Shown piece by piece: positions 18,302-27,392 of a stretch of 64,000 nt of DNA. Each line of letters opens with the position of its first letter. The first letter of the stretch is position 1. The DNA is taken from NCBI RefSeq assembly GCF_011045015.1, contig NZ_JAAKZY010000013.1, forward strand, positions 24,218 to 88,217, written 5' to 3'. The DNA is from Streptomyces scabichelini (GTDB taxonomy: Bacteria; Actinomycetota; Actinomycetes; Streptomycetales; Streptomycetaceae). Both the position numbers and the translations under genes were made by a program. The notes under the pieces were generated by a model. That model was given only the letters and a program-made list of their open reading frames with translations, was not told the DNA's origin and made no database searches.

Positions 18302-18997
18302 ATGCGTATTCCCGCGCACTCGGTATGCACGGCGATCCGTGACGACATCGTCGCGGGTGTCTACGAACGCGGCAGCCGGCTCACCGAGGAACTGCTCGCG
18401 CGTCGCTACGGCGTCTCGCGGGTTCCCGTGCGGGAGGCCCTGCGCACGCTGGAGGCGGAGGGCTTCGTCGTGACCCGCCGGCACGCGGGCGCGTGCGTCG
18501 CGGAACCCACCGAGCAGGAGGCCGCCGACCTCCTGGAGATGCGTATGCTCCTGGAGCCGCTGGGCGCGGCGCGCGCCGCGCAGCGCCGTACCGAAGCGCA
18601 CCTCAAGGTGCTGCGAGGCCTGGTCAGGCTGGGGCAGGAGCGGGCCAGGAGGGGCCACAGCGAGGATCTGCGCTCATTGGGCGGCTGGTTCCACGAGACG
18701 CTCGCGCAGGCCTCCGGCAGCCCCGCGCTGACCTCGATGCTCACCCAGCTGCGGCACAAGATCGCCTGGATGTACTCGGTCGAGGCGCCGGCCCACCCCG
18801 CCGAGTCCTGGTCGGAGCACGGCGGCATCGTGGACGCCGTCGCGCGCGGCGACAGCGAGCGGGCCCGGGCGATCACGGCACTGCACACCGAGCGGGCGAC
18901 GGCCGCGCACCGGTTGCGCTTTCCCGAACGCGGTGATCGCGTGGAGCGTGTGAGGACTTCGCAACACCCCGTAAACACAGCGAGCCTGCGGCATTAA
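18302..18997 (+). CDS. GntR/FadR-type transcriptional regulator
   Basis: A 231-residue regulator. The N-terminal winged helix includes ELLARRYGVSRVPVREALRTL (about 28-48). The rest is the all-helical FCD effector domain, with metal-binding histidine positions in HETL and SEHGGIVDAV. The FadR/FCD group usually senses organic acids. GGCGGAGG precedes the ATG. It stands alone, and no target operator is evident. It converges on ptsH. Confidence 0.88.
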   Translation: MRIPAHSVCTAIRDDIVAGVYERGSRLTEELLARRYGVSRVPVREALRTLEAEGFVVTRRHAGACVAEPTEQEAADLLEMRMLLEPLGAARAAQRRTEAHLKVLRGLVRLGQERARRGHSEDLRSLGGWFHETLAQASGSPALTSMLTQLRHKIAWMYSVEAPAHPAESWSEHGGIVDAVARGDSERARAITALHTERATAAHRLRFPERGDRVERVRTSQHPVNTASLRH

Positions 18998-19067
18998 CAG
19001 TGGCGCCGTATACAAAGGGGAAGTAATTCGCGGGGGATTATTTCTGCTGCCCGCAATCTGGAATAGC

Positions 19068-19102
19068 AAAGGGCCCGCCCGGTATTCCGGGCGAGCCCTT
19101 TT
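19068..19102. terminator. Bidirectional terminator between GntR and ptsH
   Basis: A long hairpin, AAAGGGC plus CGCCCGG, loop TATT, then CCGGGCG plus GCCCTTTT, flanked by A and T runs. It can stop transcription from both converging genes. Confidence 0.85.
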
Positions 19103-19220
19103 GGTGTGCGTGTGGATGGCGTCTTTGGAGCGACCACTACCGCAACCAACAATTGAGGAACCCCGACGGCGCCCAACCAGGTCCGCGAGAGCGGCGCCGG
19201 TTCAGGCGCACAGGGGCGCA

Positions 19221-19502
19221 TCAGACAGTCTCGGGCAGCTCCTCCAGGCCCTCCGCGACCAGCTTGGCCAGGCGGTCGAGCGCGGCGTCCGCGCCCTCGG
19301 CGTCGGAGGCCAGGACGATCTCCTCGCCGCCCTGGGCGCCCAGGCCGAGCACCGCGAGCATGGAAGCGGCGTTGACGGGGTTGCCGTCGGCCTTGGCGAT
19401 CGTCACAGGGACGCCGGCGGCCGTGGCCGCACGGACGAAGATGGAGGCGGGACGGGCGTGGAGGCCCTCGGCCCAGCCGACGTTGACGCGGCGCTCAGCC
19501 AT
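19221..19502 (-). CDS. ptsH: HPr phosphocarrier protein of the PTS
   Basis: A 93-residue HPr. The phosphorylated His15 lies in EGLHARPAS, and the regulatory-serine position is Ser47 in NAASMLAVLGL. It passes phosphate from enzyme I to sugar-specific EII components. The ATG at 19502 follows GAAGGGC; an upstream extension of the frame is non-coding. The gene is monocistronic, divergent from the acetyltransferase gene and ends before the bidirectional terminator, as is usual in Streptomyces, where ptsH is separate from ptsI. Confidence 0.96.
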   Translation of the reverse strand: MAERRVNVGWAEGLHARPASIFVRAATAAGVPVTIAKADGNPVNAASMLAVLGLGAQGGEEIVLASDAEGADAALDRLAKLVAEGLEELPETV

Positions 19503-19674
19503 GTGATGCTGCCCTTCAGGTGTCTCATGGTTGTCTAGACCATTGTTCCATATCGTGAAGCGCGCCCCCGAGCGGGTGTTGAGCCCGGTGGAGGCCATGA
19601 GCCCGGCGGGGGCCCGAGTGCGGTCCCCAGACTGCCTCGCGCCGTTGTCGGACGCGAGCCGTACTCTGGGGCCC

Positions 19675-22503
19675 ATGCAGACCTCGTCGGACCGGCACGA
19701 GTATCCCGCCCACTGGGAGGCCGACGTCGTGCTGCGCGACGGTGGCACCGCGCGCATCCGGCCGATCACGACCGAGGACGCCGACCGCCTGGTCAGCTTC
19801 TACGAGCAGGTGTCCGACGAGTCGAAGTACTACCGCTTCTTCGCGCCGTACCCGCGCCTGTCCGCCAAGGATGTCCACCGCTTCACGCACCACGACTTTG
19901 TGGACCGGGTGGGACTCGCGGCCACGGTCGGCGGCGAGTTCATCGCCACCGTACGCTACGACCGCATCAACGCCGAGGGGCTGCCCGCCTCCGCGCCCGC
20001 CGACGAGGCCGAGGTCGCCTTCCTCGTGCAGGACGCCCACCAGGGCCGCGGCGTCGCCTCCGCTCTCCTCGAACACGTCGCCGCGGTGGCCCGTGAGCGC
20101 GGCATCCGCCGGTTCGCCGCCGAGGTGCTGCCCGCCAACACCAAGATGATCAAGGTGTTCACGGACGCCGGGTACCAGCAGAAGCGCAGCTTCGAAGACG
20201 GCGTCGTACGCCTGGAGTTCGACCTGGAGCCCACCGACCGCTCGCTGGCCGTGCAGCGCGCGCGGGAGCAGCGCGCCGAGGCACGGTCCGTGGCCCGGCT
20301 CCTCGCGCCCGGCTCGGTCGCCGTCATCGGGGCGGGCCGCGCGCCCGGGGGAGTGGGCCGCAGCGTCCTCGACAACCTCCGCGACGCCGGGTTCACCGGG
20401 CGGCTGTACGCGGTGAACAGGGCGCTTCAGGAGAAGGAGCTCGGCGGGGTCGCGGCGTACCGCTCGATCCGCGACATCGCCGAGCCCGTCGACCTCGCCG
20501 TCGTCGCCGTCCCGGCCGAGCACGTGCCCCAGGCCGTCGCCGAGTGCGGTGAGCACGGGGTGCAGGGGCTCGTCGTGATCGCCGCGGGGTACGCCGAGAG
20601 CGGCCCCGAGGGCCTGGAGCGCCAGCGCGAACTCGTGCGCCACGCGCGCACGTACGGCATGCGCATCATCGGGCCCAACGCCTTCGGAGTCATCAACACC
20701 GCACCGGACGTGCGGCTCAACGCCTCGCTCGCGCCGCAGATGCCGCGGACCGGGCGGATCGGCCTGTTCGCACAGTCCGGCGCCATCGGGATCGCGCTGC
20801 TGTCCCGGCTGCACCGGCGCGGCGGCGGCGTCACGGGCGTGACCGGAGTGTCGACGTTCGTCTCCTCCGGCAATCGAGCGGACGTGTCCGGCAACGACGT
20901 ACTGCAGTACTGGTACGACGATCCCGACACCGATGTCGCGCTCATGTACCTCGAGTCCATCGGGAACCCGCGGAAGTTCACGCGCCTTGCGCGGCGGACC
21001 GCCGCGGCCAAGCCGCTGGTCGTCGTGCAGGGGGCGCGGCACGGCGGGGCCGCACCCCCGGGGCACGCCGTACGGGCCACCCGGCTGCCGCACGCGACCG
21101 TGTCCGCGCTGCTGAGGCAGGCCGGGGTCATCCGGGTGGACACGATCACCGAGCTGGTCGACGCGGGGCTGCTGCTGGCACGCCAGCCGCTCCCCGCCGG
21201 GCCGCGCGTGGCGATCCTCGGGAACTCCGAGTCGCTGGGGCTGCTCACGTACGACGCCTGTCTGGCCGAAGGGCTGCGGCCGCTGCCGCCGCTGGATCTC
21301 ACCACGGCGGCTTCGGCGGACGATTTCCACGCAGCGGTGTCGCGTGCGCTGGCCGATGAGGGGTGCGACGCCGTGGTGGTCACCGCGATCCCGGCGGTGG
21401 CCGAGACGTCGGTGGCCGACGCCGCCCTGGCCGAGGCGCTCCGCTCGGCCGCGGCGGCCTCCCCGGCGAAGCCGGTCCTCGTGGTCCACGTGGAACTCGG
21501 CGGGCTCGCCGAGGCCCTCTCCGCCGCCACCAGCACCGCACCCCCCGCCACCAGCAGCGCAGCACCTCACGCCGTCGGACCTCAGGTGTCCCCTCCTGCC
21601 GAGCGCCCGGCGCAGCCCCCCGTCGACGAGACGCGTCTCATCCCCGCCTATCCCGCCGCCGAGCGTGCCGTCCGGGCCCTCGCCGAAGCCGTCAGATACG
21701 GACAGTGGCGGCGCGATGCCGCCGAGCCCGGCCGGGTCCCCGAGTTCGAGGACATCGACGAGAAGGGTGCCGCCGAGCAGATCGACGGGCTGCTGGGGAA
21801 CGGCGCCATGGGCGGCGGCCTCACCCTCGGCACCGACGACACCTGCACGCTGCTCGGGCGGTACGGCATCGACGTACGCCGTGCCCTGCCCGCGCCGACA
21901 CCCGACGAAGCCGTCGCGGCGGCGGCGCGCCTCGGCTACCCCGTGGCGCTCAAGACCACCGCCCCGCACCTGCGGCACCGCGCGGACCTGGGCGGCGTAC
22001 GGCTGGATCTGTCGGACGAGGAGCAACTGCGGCGGGCGTACACCGAGTTGACGGACCTCTTCGGGACGCCCGAGGTGCTGCGTCCGGTGGTGCAGCAGAT
22101 GGCGCCGCGCGGGGTCGACACCGTCGTCCGCGCGGTCATCGACCCGGCGGCCGGAGCGGTGCTCTCGTTCGGGCTCGCCGGGGCCGCTTCGGAGCTGCTC
22201 GGCGACACCGCACACCGACTGATTCCGGTCACCGACCGCGAGGCGGCCTCGCTGGTCCGGTCGATCCGGACCGCGCCGCTCCTCTTCGGCTGGCGGGGCT
22301 CGGCACCGGCCGACACGGCGGCACTGGAAGAACTGCTGTTGCGCCTGTCGCGCCTCGTCGACGACCACCCGGAGGTGGTCTCCGTCACCCTGGAGCCCGT
22401 GGTCGTGGCCCCGCGCGGTCTGACCGTGCTCGGCGCCTCCGTCCGGCTCGCGCCCCCGCCCGCCCGCGACGACCTCGGTCCGCGCACGCTTCCTGTGTAC
22501 TGA
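19675..22503 (+). CDS. GNAT protein acetyltransferase fused to acyl-CoA synthetase-like domain
   Basis: A 942-residue Pat-type protein. The N-terminal GNAT domain (about 15-190) has the acetyl-CoA loop DAHQGRGVASALL. It is followed by a CoA-binding domain with SVAVIGAGRAPGGVGRSVLD, succinyl-CoA-ligase-like domains, a Pro/Ala-rich linker (about 620-660) and a C-terminal ATP-grasp domain (about 700-940). Family members acetylate a lysine of acyl-CoA synthetases to switch them off. The GNAT-first order is the reverse of the Salmonella protein and matches Streptomyces PatA. The ATG at 19675 is preferred to an in-frame ATG at 19531 because the domain begins soon after it. Confidence 0.9.
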   Translation: MQTSSDRHEYPAHWEADVVLRDGGTARIRPITTEDADRLVSFYEQVSDESKYYRFFAPYPRLSAKDVHRFTHHDFVDRVGLAATVGGEFIATVRYDRINAEGLPASAPADEAEVAFLVQDAHQGRGVASALLEHVAAVARERGIRRFAAEVLPANTKMIKVFTDAGYQQKRSFEDGVVRLEFDLEPTDRSLAVQRAREQRAEARSVARLLAPGSVAVIGAGRAPGGVGRSVLDNLRDAGFTGRLYAVNRALQEKELGGVAAYRSIRDIAEPVDLAVVAVPAEHVPQAVAECGEHGVQGLVVIAAGYAESGPEGLERQRELVRHARTYGMRIIGPNAFGVINTAPDVRLNASLAPQMPRTGRIGLFAQSGAIGIALLSRLHRRGGGVTGVTGVSTFVSSGNRADVSGNDVLQYWYDDPDTDVALMYLESIGNPRKFTRLARRTAAAKPLVVVQGARHGGAAPPGHAVRATRLPHATVSALLRQAGVIRVDTITELVDAGLLLARQPLPAGPRVAILGNSESLGLLTYDACLAEGLRPLPPLDLTTAASADDFHAAVSRALADEGCDAVVVTAIPAVAETSVADAALAEALRSAAAASPAKPVLVVHVELGGLAEALSAATSTAPPATSSAAPHAVGPQVSPPAERPAQPPVDETRLIPAYPAAERAVRALAEAVRYGQWRRDAAEPGRVPEFEDIDEKGAAEQIDGLLGNGAMGGGLTLGTDDTCTLLGRYGIDVRRALPAPTPDEAVAAAARLGYPVALKTTAPHLRHRADLGGVRLDLSDEEQLRRAYTELTDLFGTPEVLRPVVQQMAPRGVDTVVRAVIDPAAGAVLSFGLAGAASELLGDTAHRLIPVTDREAASLVRSIRTAPLLFGWRGSAPADTAALEELLLRLSRLVDDHPEVVSVTLEPVVVAPRGLTVLGASVRLAPPPARDDLGPRTLPVY

Positions 22504-22544
22504 GCGGTGCCTCGCAGTCAGTGCGCCCCCGTAGGATGGGCGTC

Positions 22545-23132
22545 ATGGCCAAGACCAGTACATCGACCCAGGGGCTGCGAGCGGCGATCGAGCGCAGCGG
22601 CTACTACCCGGCCCTCGTGGCCGAGGCGGTGGAGGCCGCTGTCGGCGGCGAGGCCATCCGGTCGTATCTGGTCCACCAGGAGACGACGTTCGACGCCAAC
22701 GAGGTGCGTCGGCATGTGACGGTGCTCGTCCTCACCGACAACCGCTTCATCGTGAGCCACACCGACGAGCAGGCGGCGGACAGCACCTCGCCGACGCCGT
22801 ACGCGACGACGTCCACCGAGTCCGTGAAGCTCGGCCGGATCTCGTCGGTCGTCCTCAGCCGGGTCGTCGCCAATCCGGAGAAGTACGTGCCCGGGACGCT
22901 GCCCCGCGAGGTCGTCCTCACCATCGGCTGGGGCGCGGTCTCCCGCCTCGACCTGGAGCCGGCGGCCTGCGGCGACCCCAACTGCGAGGCGGACCACGGG
23001 TATACGGGCAGCTCGACGGCGGACGACCTCAGCCTGCGCGTCAGCGAGGCCGGGGACGGCCCGGACGCCGTGCGGCAGACACTCGCCTTCGCGCAGTCGC
23101 TCTCCGAGGCGACCGCGGACGTCACCCCGTAA
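22545..23132 (+). CDS. DUF5998-like conserved protein
   Basis: A 195-residue soluble protein with no known catalytic motif, conserved next to the following phosphodiesterase gene in Streptomyces. It contains a beta-rich core (VTVLVLTDNRFIVSHTDE) and a small Cys-bearing segment CGDPNCEADHGY. The ATG at 22545 is the one giving a typical MAKTSTSTQG start. Its TAA overlaps the next ATG by 1 bp, so the two are co-translated. Function unknown. Confidence 0.75.
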   Translation: MAKTSTSTQGLRAAIERSGYYPALVAEAVEAAVGGEAIRSYLVHQETTFDANEVRRHVTVLVLTDNRFIVSHTDEQAADSTSPTPYATTSTESVKLGRISSVVLSRVVANPEKYVPGTLPREVVLTIGWGAVSRLDLEPAACGDPNCEADHGYTGSSTADDLSLRVSEAGDGPDAVRQTLAFAQSLSEATADVTP

Positions 23133-24325
23133 TGGCGCAGCCCCTCTGGGACCACCCGGAACCGCTCACCGTCGAGTCCGCACCCGTGCCCGAGTACGGC
23201 TCCGGTTCGCTCGCCGATCTGCTGCCCACGCTCGCCGCGGGCATGGGCGTACCGGATCTGAGCGCCACGCTGGCGGAACTGACCCCGGCCGACCGGAACT
23301 GCGTCTTCCTGATCGACGGCCTCGGCTGGGAGCAGCTGAAGGCGCACCCCGAAGAGGCCCCCTTCATGAGCTCCCTCCTGGGCAGCTCCCGCGGCGGCAC
23401 CGGCCGCCCGATCACCGCGGCCTACCCCGCGACCACCGCGACCTCGCTCGCCACGGTCGGTACGGGGCTGCCGCCGGGCGTACACGGCATGCCCGGTTAC
23501 ACCGTGCGCAATCCCGAGACCGGCGAGCTGATGAACCAGCTCCGCTGGAACCCCTGGACGCCGCCGCACGTCTGGCAGCCGTACCCCACGGTCTTCCAGC
23601 GGGCCGACGCGGCGGGTGTGCACACCGCGCAGGTCTCGTCGCCGAACTTCGCGAACACGCCTCTGACGAAGGTCGCGCTGAGCGGCGGAACGTTCCACGG
23701 ACGCCTCTCCGGTGAGGACCGCATGGACCTCGCGGCCCGGCAGCTGGCCGCCGGGGACCGCTCGTTGGTCTACACGTACTACGCCGAGGTGGACGGCAAG
23801 GGCCACCGTTTCGGCGTCGACTCGGATCCCTGGCGCGGACAGCTCATGTACGTCGACCGCCTGGTCCAGCGCCTGGCCGAGCAACTGCCGCCCCGCACGG
23901 CCCTGTACGTCACCGCCGACCACGGCATGATCGACATTCCCTTCGGTGAGCCCCACCGCATCGACTTCGACGAGGACTGGGAGCTGCGTGCCGGGGTCGC
24001 CCTGCTCGGCGGCGAGGGCCGCGCCCGGCATGTGTACGCCGTCCCGGGCGCCGAGTCGGACGTCCTGACCTGCTGGCGCGAGGTGCTCGGCGAGCAGTTC
24101 TGGGTGGCATCCCGGGACGAGGCGATCGCGGCGGGCTGGTTCGGGCGGCCCCATGAGATCGAGGAGCGGGTGTACGCCCGGATCGGCGACGTGGTCGCGG
24201 CGGCTCGCGACGACGTCCTGCTCATCGCCTCGGAGCGGGAACCGAAGGAGTCGTCGATGTTCGGCAACCACGGTTCGATGACACCCGCGGAGCAGCTGGT
24301 CCCGCTGCTCGAAGTACGCTCCTGA
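23132..24325 (+). CDS. Alkaline phosphatase-superfamily nucleotide pyrophosphatase/phosphodiesterase
   Basis: A 397-residue enzyme of the type I phosphodiesterase/nucleotide pyrophosphatase family. Metal ligands are in FLIDGLGWEQL and TADHGMIDIPF; the nucleophile is the Thr/Ser of AAYPATTATSLATVGTG; the HGMPGYTVRN block is typical. No signal peptide is seen, so it is probably cytoplasmic. The substrate is not evident. It overlaps the preceding gene by 1 bp. Confidence 0.88.
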   Translation: MAQPLWDHPEPLTVESAPVPEYGSGSLADLLPTLAAGMGVPDLSATLAELTPADRNCVFLIDGLGWEQLKAHPEEAPFMSSLLGSSRGGTGRPITAAYPATTATSLATVGTGLPPGVHGMPGYTVRNPETGELMNQLRWNPWTPPHVWQPYPTVFQRADAAGVHTAQVSSPNFANTPLTKVALSGGTFHGRLSGEDRMDLAARQLAAGDRSLVYTYYAEVDGKGHRFGVDSDPWRGQLMYVDRLVQRLAEQLPPRTALYVTADHGMIDIPFGEPHRIDFDEDWELRAGVALLGGEGRARHVYAVPGAESDVLTCWREVLGEQFWVASRDEAIAAGWFGRPHEIEERVYARIGDVVAAARDDVLLIASEREPKESSMFGNHGSMTPAEQLVPLLEVRS

Positions 24326-24412
24326 TCATCGCCTGCTTGAATTCCCTTCTGGAACCCCTTCCCTGGACCTCCTTCCCTGGCCCCCCTTCGGTCGAAAGGT
24401 GCTCAACTCGCC

Positions 24413-25081
24413 ATGCCCGAGCTGGTGTTCTTCTCCGGGACGATGGACTGTGGGAAGTCGACTTTGGCGCTTCAAATTGGCCACAACCGGTCGGCCAGAG
24501 GGCTCCAGGGTGTGATCTTCACGCGGGACGACCGCGCGGGGGAGGGGAAGCTGTCGTCTCGGCTGGGGTTGGTGACCGAGGCGGTGGAGGCGGGCCCGGG
24601 CAGGGATCTGTACGGCTATGTGGTGGAGCAGTTGTCGCGGGGCGGCAAGGTCGACTACGTGATCGTGGACGAGGCTCAGTTCCTTGCGCCGGCGCAGGTC
24701 GACCAACTGGCCCGCATCGTCGACGACCTGCATCTGGACGTGTTCGCGTTCGGTATCACCACCGACTTCCGCACCCGGCTTTTCCCTGGCTCGCAGCGGC
24801 TGATCGAGCTGGCCGACCGGCTGGCGACGCTGCAGGTCGAGGCGATGTGCTGGTGCGGTGCCCGGGCAACGCACAATGCGCGGACGGTGGGCGGGGAGAT
24901 GGTGGTCGAGGGCGAGCAGGTCGTTGTCGGAGACGTGCACCGGCCGGCGAAGGACGTGGGGTACGAGGTGCTGTGTCGGCGCCACCACCGTAAGCGGATG
25001 ACCAGTGCCGCGGCGCACGCAGCGGCTCTGTCGCCCGACGTGCTGCCGGTTGGGGCAGAGGTGGATGAAGGGGCCGCTTGA
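24413..25081 (+). CDS. tdk: Thymidine kinase
   Basis: A 222-residue type II thymidine kinase, which phosphorylates thymidine in salvage. The P-loop is FSGTMDCGKSTLA (about 6-18), the Walker B/base motif is VDEAQFL (about 85), and the zinc-ribbon cysteines are in CWCGARAT and CRRHH. The C-terminus is intact. It is the last gene of the conserved block; beyond it the region is accessory and full of broken genes. Confidence 0.93.
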   Translation: MPELVFFSGTMDCGKSTLALQIGHNRSARGLQGVIFTRDDRAGEGKLSSRLGLVTEAVEAGPGRDLYGYVVEQLSRGGKVDYVIVDEAQFLAPAQVDQLARIVDDLHLDVFAFGITTDFRTRLFPGSQRLIELADRLATLQVEAMCWCGARATHNARTVGGEMVVEGEQVVVGDVHRPAKDVGYEVLCRRHHRKRMTSAAAHAAALSPDVLPVGAEVDEGAA

Positions 25082-25466
25082 ACGGCTCGAACGGTAAGGG
25101 CATGTTGTTCATCTGGAGCGCCGGTGCGTTGGCCGCGGGTTCGAGTGTCCGGCAGGAGCCGACGACAAGGGCTGGTCGCGCCGCTCTCCGGGTGACCTGC
25201 GGAGATTCACTGGTTGTGGCCATGTCCGCGCATCTGCCGAAGACGCGGGTCGGGTGACACGGACCGTGCTTCTGTAATTTTCGCGCGCGACGTTCCGAGG
25301 GGCGTCGGCAGGGCAGGGCACGGTACAGATGGGGCAGGAATGACATGGGCTCTTGGTATCGGTGCTCGGGTTGTGGTGGAAGCGGCACCGTGTCGTGATC
25401 AGGCGGGATCTCGTTGAGTTTGCCGCCTGTGCGGACGGTCTGGTGGCCCGGAGCGTGTCGGCGGCA
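25082..25466. other. Intergenic region, no gene seen
   Basis: About 385 bp between thymidine kinase and the decayed region. No supported coding frame, RNA gene, or clear repeat was seen. It marks the boundary between conserved and accessory DNA. Confidence 0.5.
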
Positions 25467-26098
25467 TCACGGTCGGGGACTCGGGGGCGAGTTTTTCAGT
25501 AGGGCGGTTCCTGCCATGGTGAGCTGGTAGGACCACGCCTGGCCTTCCTCGATGAGGCGGAGTCCGCGTGGGCCGACTCGGGGTGCGGCTGCGCGTGAGA
25601 TCTCGTACTTCGGCAGGCCGTCAGGCCCCGCGCGGGCGACGGTGGCGAGGGCTTCCATGAGCCATTCGGGAAGGGGGTGTGCGCTCGGGGTGGGTGCGGC
25701 GGGCTGGGTGGTTCGGGCGGTGGCGCGCCCCAGTTTGGTGAGTCGGATCTGTGTCTGGCGGGTGTGTCCCTTGGCCGAGCCGATGTCGATGTCTCGGAGG
25801 AGGATGAGGCCTAGGCGGGCCAGGCGGCGAGTGTTGCTCCGGCGCCTGGGTCGTGCAGGCCGTCGCTTTCGAGAAGTTGTTGAGCCGGGGTGGGGTTGGC
25901 GAGTAGGGATCTGGTGGCGTACGGGATCCATCTCCATGTTTCTGCTGGTTCGCGCGGAAGGTTCTGGTGCCAGCGGTTGTGCTGTTCTTGCTTGGCTTGA
26001 TGGTCGAGTTCGTACAGGACCGAGGTAGCGCTGCTGACGCGGGTTGAGCGACGCTCACTGGGCGTGGGCGTCGCGCGGGGCGGGGCCGATGGCGTCAT
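25467..26098 (-). pseudogene. Frameshifted gene, unknown helix-rich protein
   Basis: Two minus-strand frames join into one protein: the 5' part (from 26098) has YELDHQAKQEQHNRWHQNL and ETWRWIPYATRSLLANP, stopping after GAGATLAAWPA near 25811; the 3' part continues as RLARLGLILLRDIDIGSAKG and ends at 25467 with a winged-helix-like stretch. A one-base shift near 25820-25840 reconnects them. I do not recognise the family; the end resembles a small DNA-binding domain. It lies directly downstream of the pPIWI_RE-like remnant on the same strand. Confidence 0.5.
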
Positions 26099-26102
26099 GA
26101 CG

Positions 26103-27171
26103 CTAGCGGTCGTGTTCGGTGAGGGGCTCGACGAGATGGGCAGGCAGGATGTGCTTGCTCACTGTGTGTCCGAGGTGGAGCGCCGCGGGGAGGATCAGAG
26201 GGTCGGAGGAGTGCGTTGCCTCGTAGCGCTGTTGTGCCCAGGCAGCCGGGTCGTCATCGAGAGAATGCCGGGCGATGACGATCTCCAAGAGCTGGGGGTT
26301 CCACACGTCCTGGTGGATCTCGTGTTTCATGCCGTAGGTCTTGTTCTTGTCCCTGCCGGTGCAGGCCCAGTGGGCCTCGACGCGGGAGCCTCGGGGTGAG
26401 CCGCCGGCGGCGGTGGCCGGTTTCCTCGCGGTGCTGAAGTAGTGACGGGGGCGTCGGGGGTCTCGCCAGAAGTGGGAGCCGACGCCGATCTCTCCGGCCT
26501 CGTCTTCTCCGCGGTGGCTGTAGTGCTGGCTGGTCTCGTCGCGGAGGTCGGTGCGCAGACGTAGGTGGCGCAGTCCCTTGAGCCGGTGTTCGGAGAGTGG
26601 CTGTCTGGGGTCGAAGGCGAGGGTGTCGGGTTGGAGGAGCGTGTTGTTGAGGTCCGGGCAGGCGGAGCGAATGTTCTGGGCGAGTGTGAGCAGCGCGATG
26701 TCGGAGCCGTCGGTGATCTCTTCGATGACCTCGCCGAAGAGTTGCAGGCTTGTTCGTCAGTCAGTCTGCGTTCGATGTCGTAGTCGGCCAGTGTGAGCAG
26801 TTCTTGGCCGAAGGGGACCCATGAGCTTGTGTGGGGGTGGGCGGATGCGGGCGAAGGGCTCGTCGGGCATGTGCGCGATAGCCAGGGGGGAGCGTCGCCT
26901 TGTGTGCTTTGGTACGGCGTACGACCCAGTGGCCGACGGTCGTGACGTCGGTGAGCGGTGATGCTGGGGTGCCTGGGGCGTCCGGATGGCGGAGCAGACC
27001 GGTCTGGCGGGCTAGGAGGTCGAGGACTGCCTTTGTTGACGCCCTGAGTGCGTGTCGCCTTGGTCTCCGTTCCGGGAGGGTGCCGGTCGGAAGGGGCGTG
27101 GTGACGTTCTGCGTCAACACTCCCAGGGAGGCGGCTGCGTCGCTGACGGAGTAGGCGCAGTCGGCAACCAC
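26103..27171 (-). pseudogene. Decayed gene resembling the C-terminus of pPIWI_RE (Piwi/RNase H) proteins
   Basis: Reading the minus strand across frames gives one continuous protein: LARQTGLLRHPDAP and HWVVRRTKAHKATLP in the first frame; SSWVPFGQELLTLADYDIER in the second; and LFGEVIEEITDGSDIALLTL, LRHLRLRTDLRDETSQHY, RHYFSTARKP, VWNPQLLEIVIARHSLDDD and LILPAALHLGHTVSKHILP in the third, ending at 26103. At least two frameshifts (about 26750 and 26830-26880) are needed. The blocks match my memory of the RNase H-like end of pPIWI_RE proteins, prokaryotic relatives of Argonaute found with restriction-type nucleases. The N-terminal half is missing. The assignment needs a profile search. Confidence 0.45.
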
Positions 27172-27224
27172 CGCACGGCAGCCGAACGACCTCGGAGGTG
27201 GCGGCTCCGCGGGGCCAAGTGGTG

Positions 27225-27383
27225 CCGCCGAACCGCCGCGACCACAACCCCGGCGAACACCTTCCCCAACCGCTCATCCACCGAACACCGTTGCCGCTGC
27301 GCCCCGAACAGAACGGCATCCCGCAACCGCCGACGCCGAACCGACACCGACTCCAGTAACTGGCCGCTGTAATCCGACGCCAT
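27225..27383 (-). pseudogene. N-terminal fragment of a small membrane protein
   Basis: Starting ATG at 27383 (or GTG at 27386), about 50 codons read SDYSGQLLESVSVRRRRLRD, SVDERLGKVFAGVVVAAV, a charged N-terminus leading into a membrane helix. After VVAAV the frame turns to non-coding sequence where the upstream decayed gene begins, so the rest was lost. It follows the immunity-like gene by under 10 bp. It resembles small membrane proteins of type VII secretion neighbourhoods, but this is a weak match. Confidence 0.45.
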
Positions 27384-27392
27384 CACGAGGGC

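Noticed and set aside
19525..22368. A 947-codon open frame opposite the GNAT/acyl-CoA synthetase gene
   Set aside because: Composition is Arg/Gly/Val/His-rich and no motif is seen; the sense gene has clear GNAT and ATP-grasp motifs.
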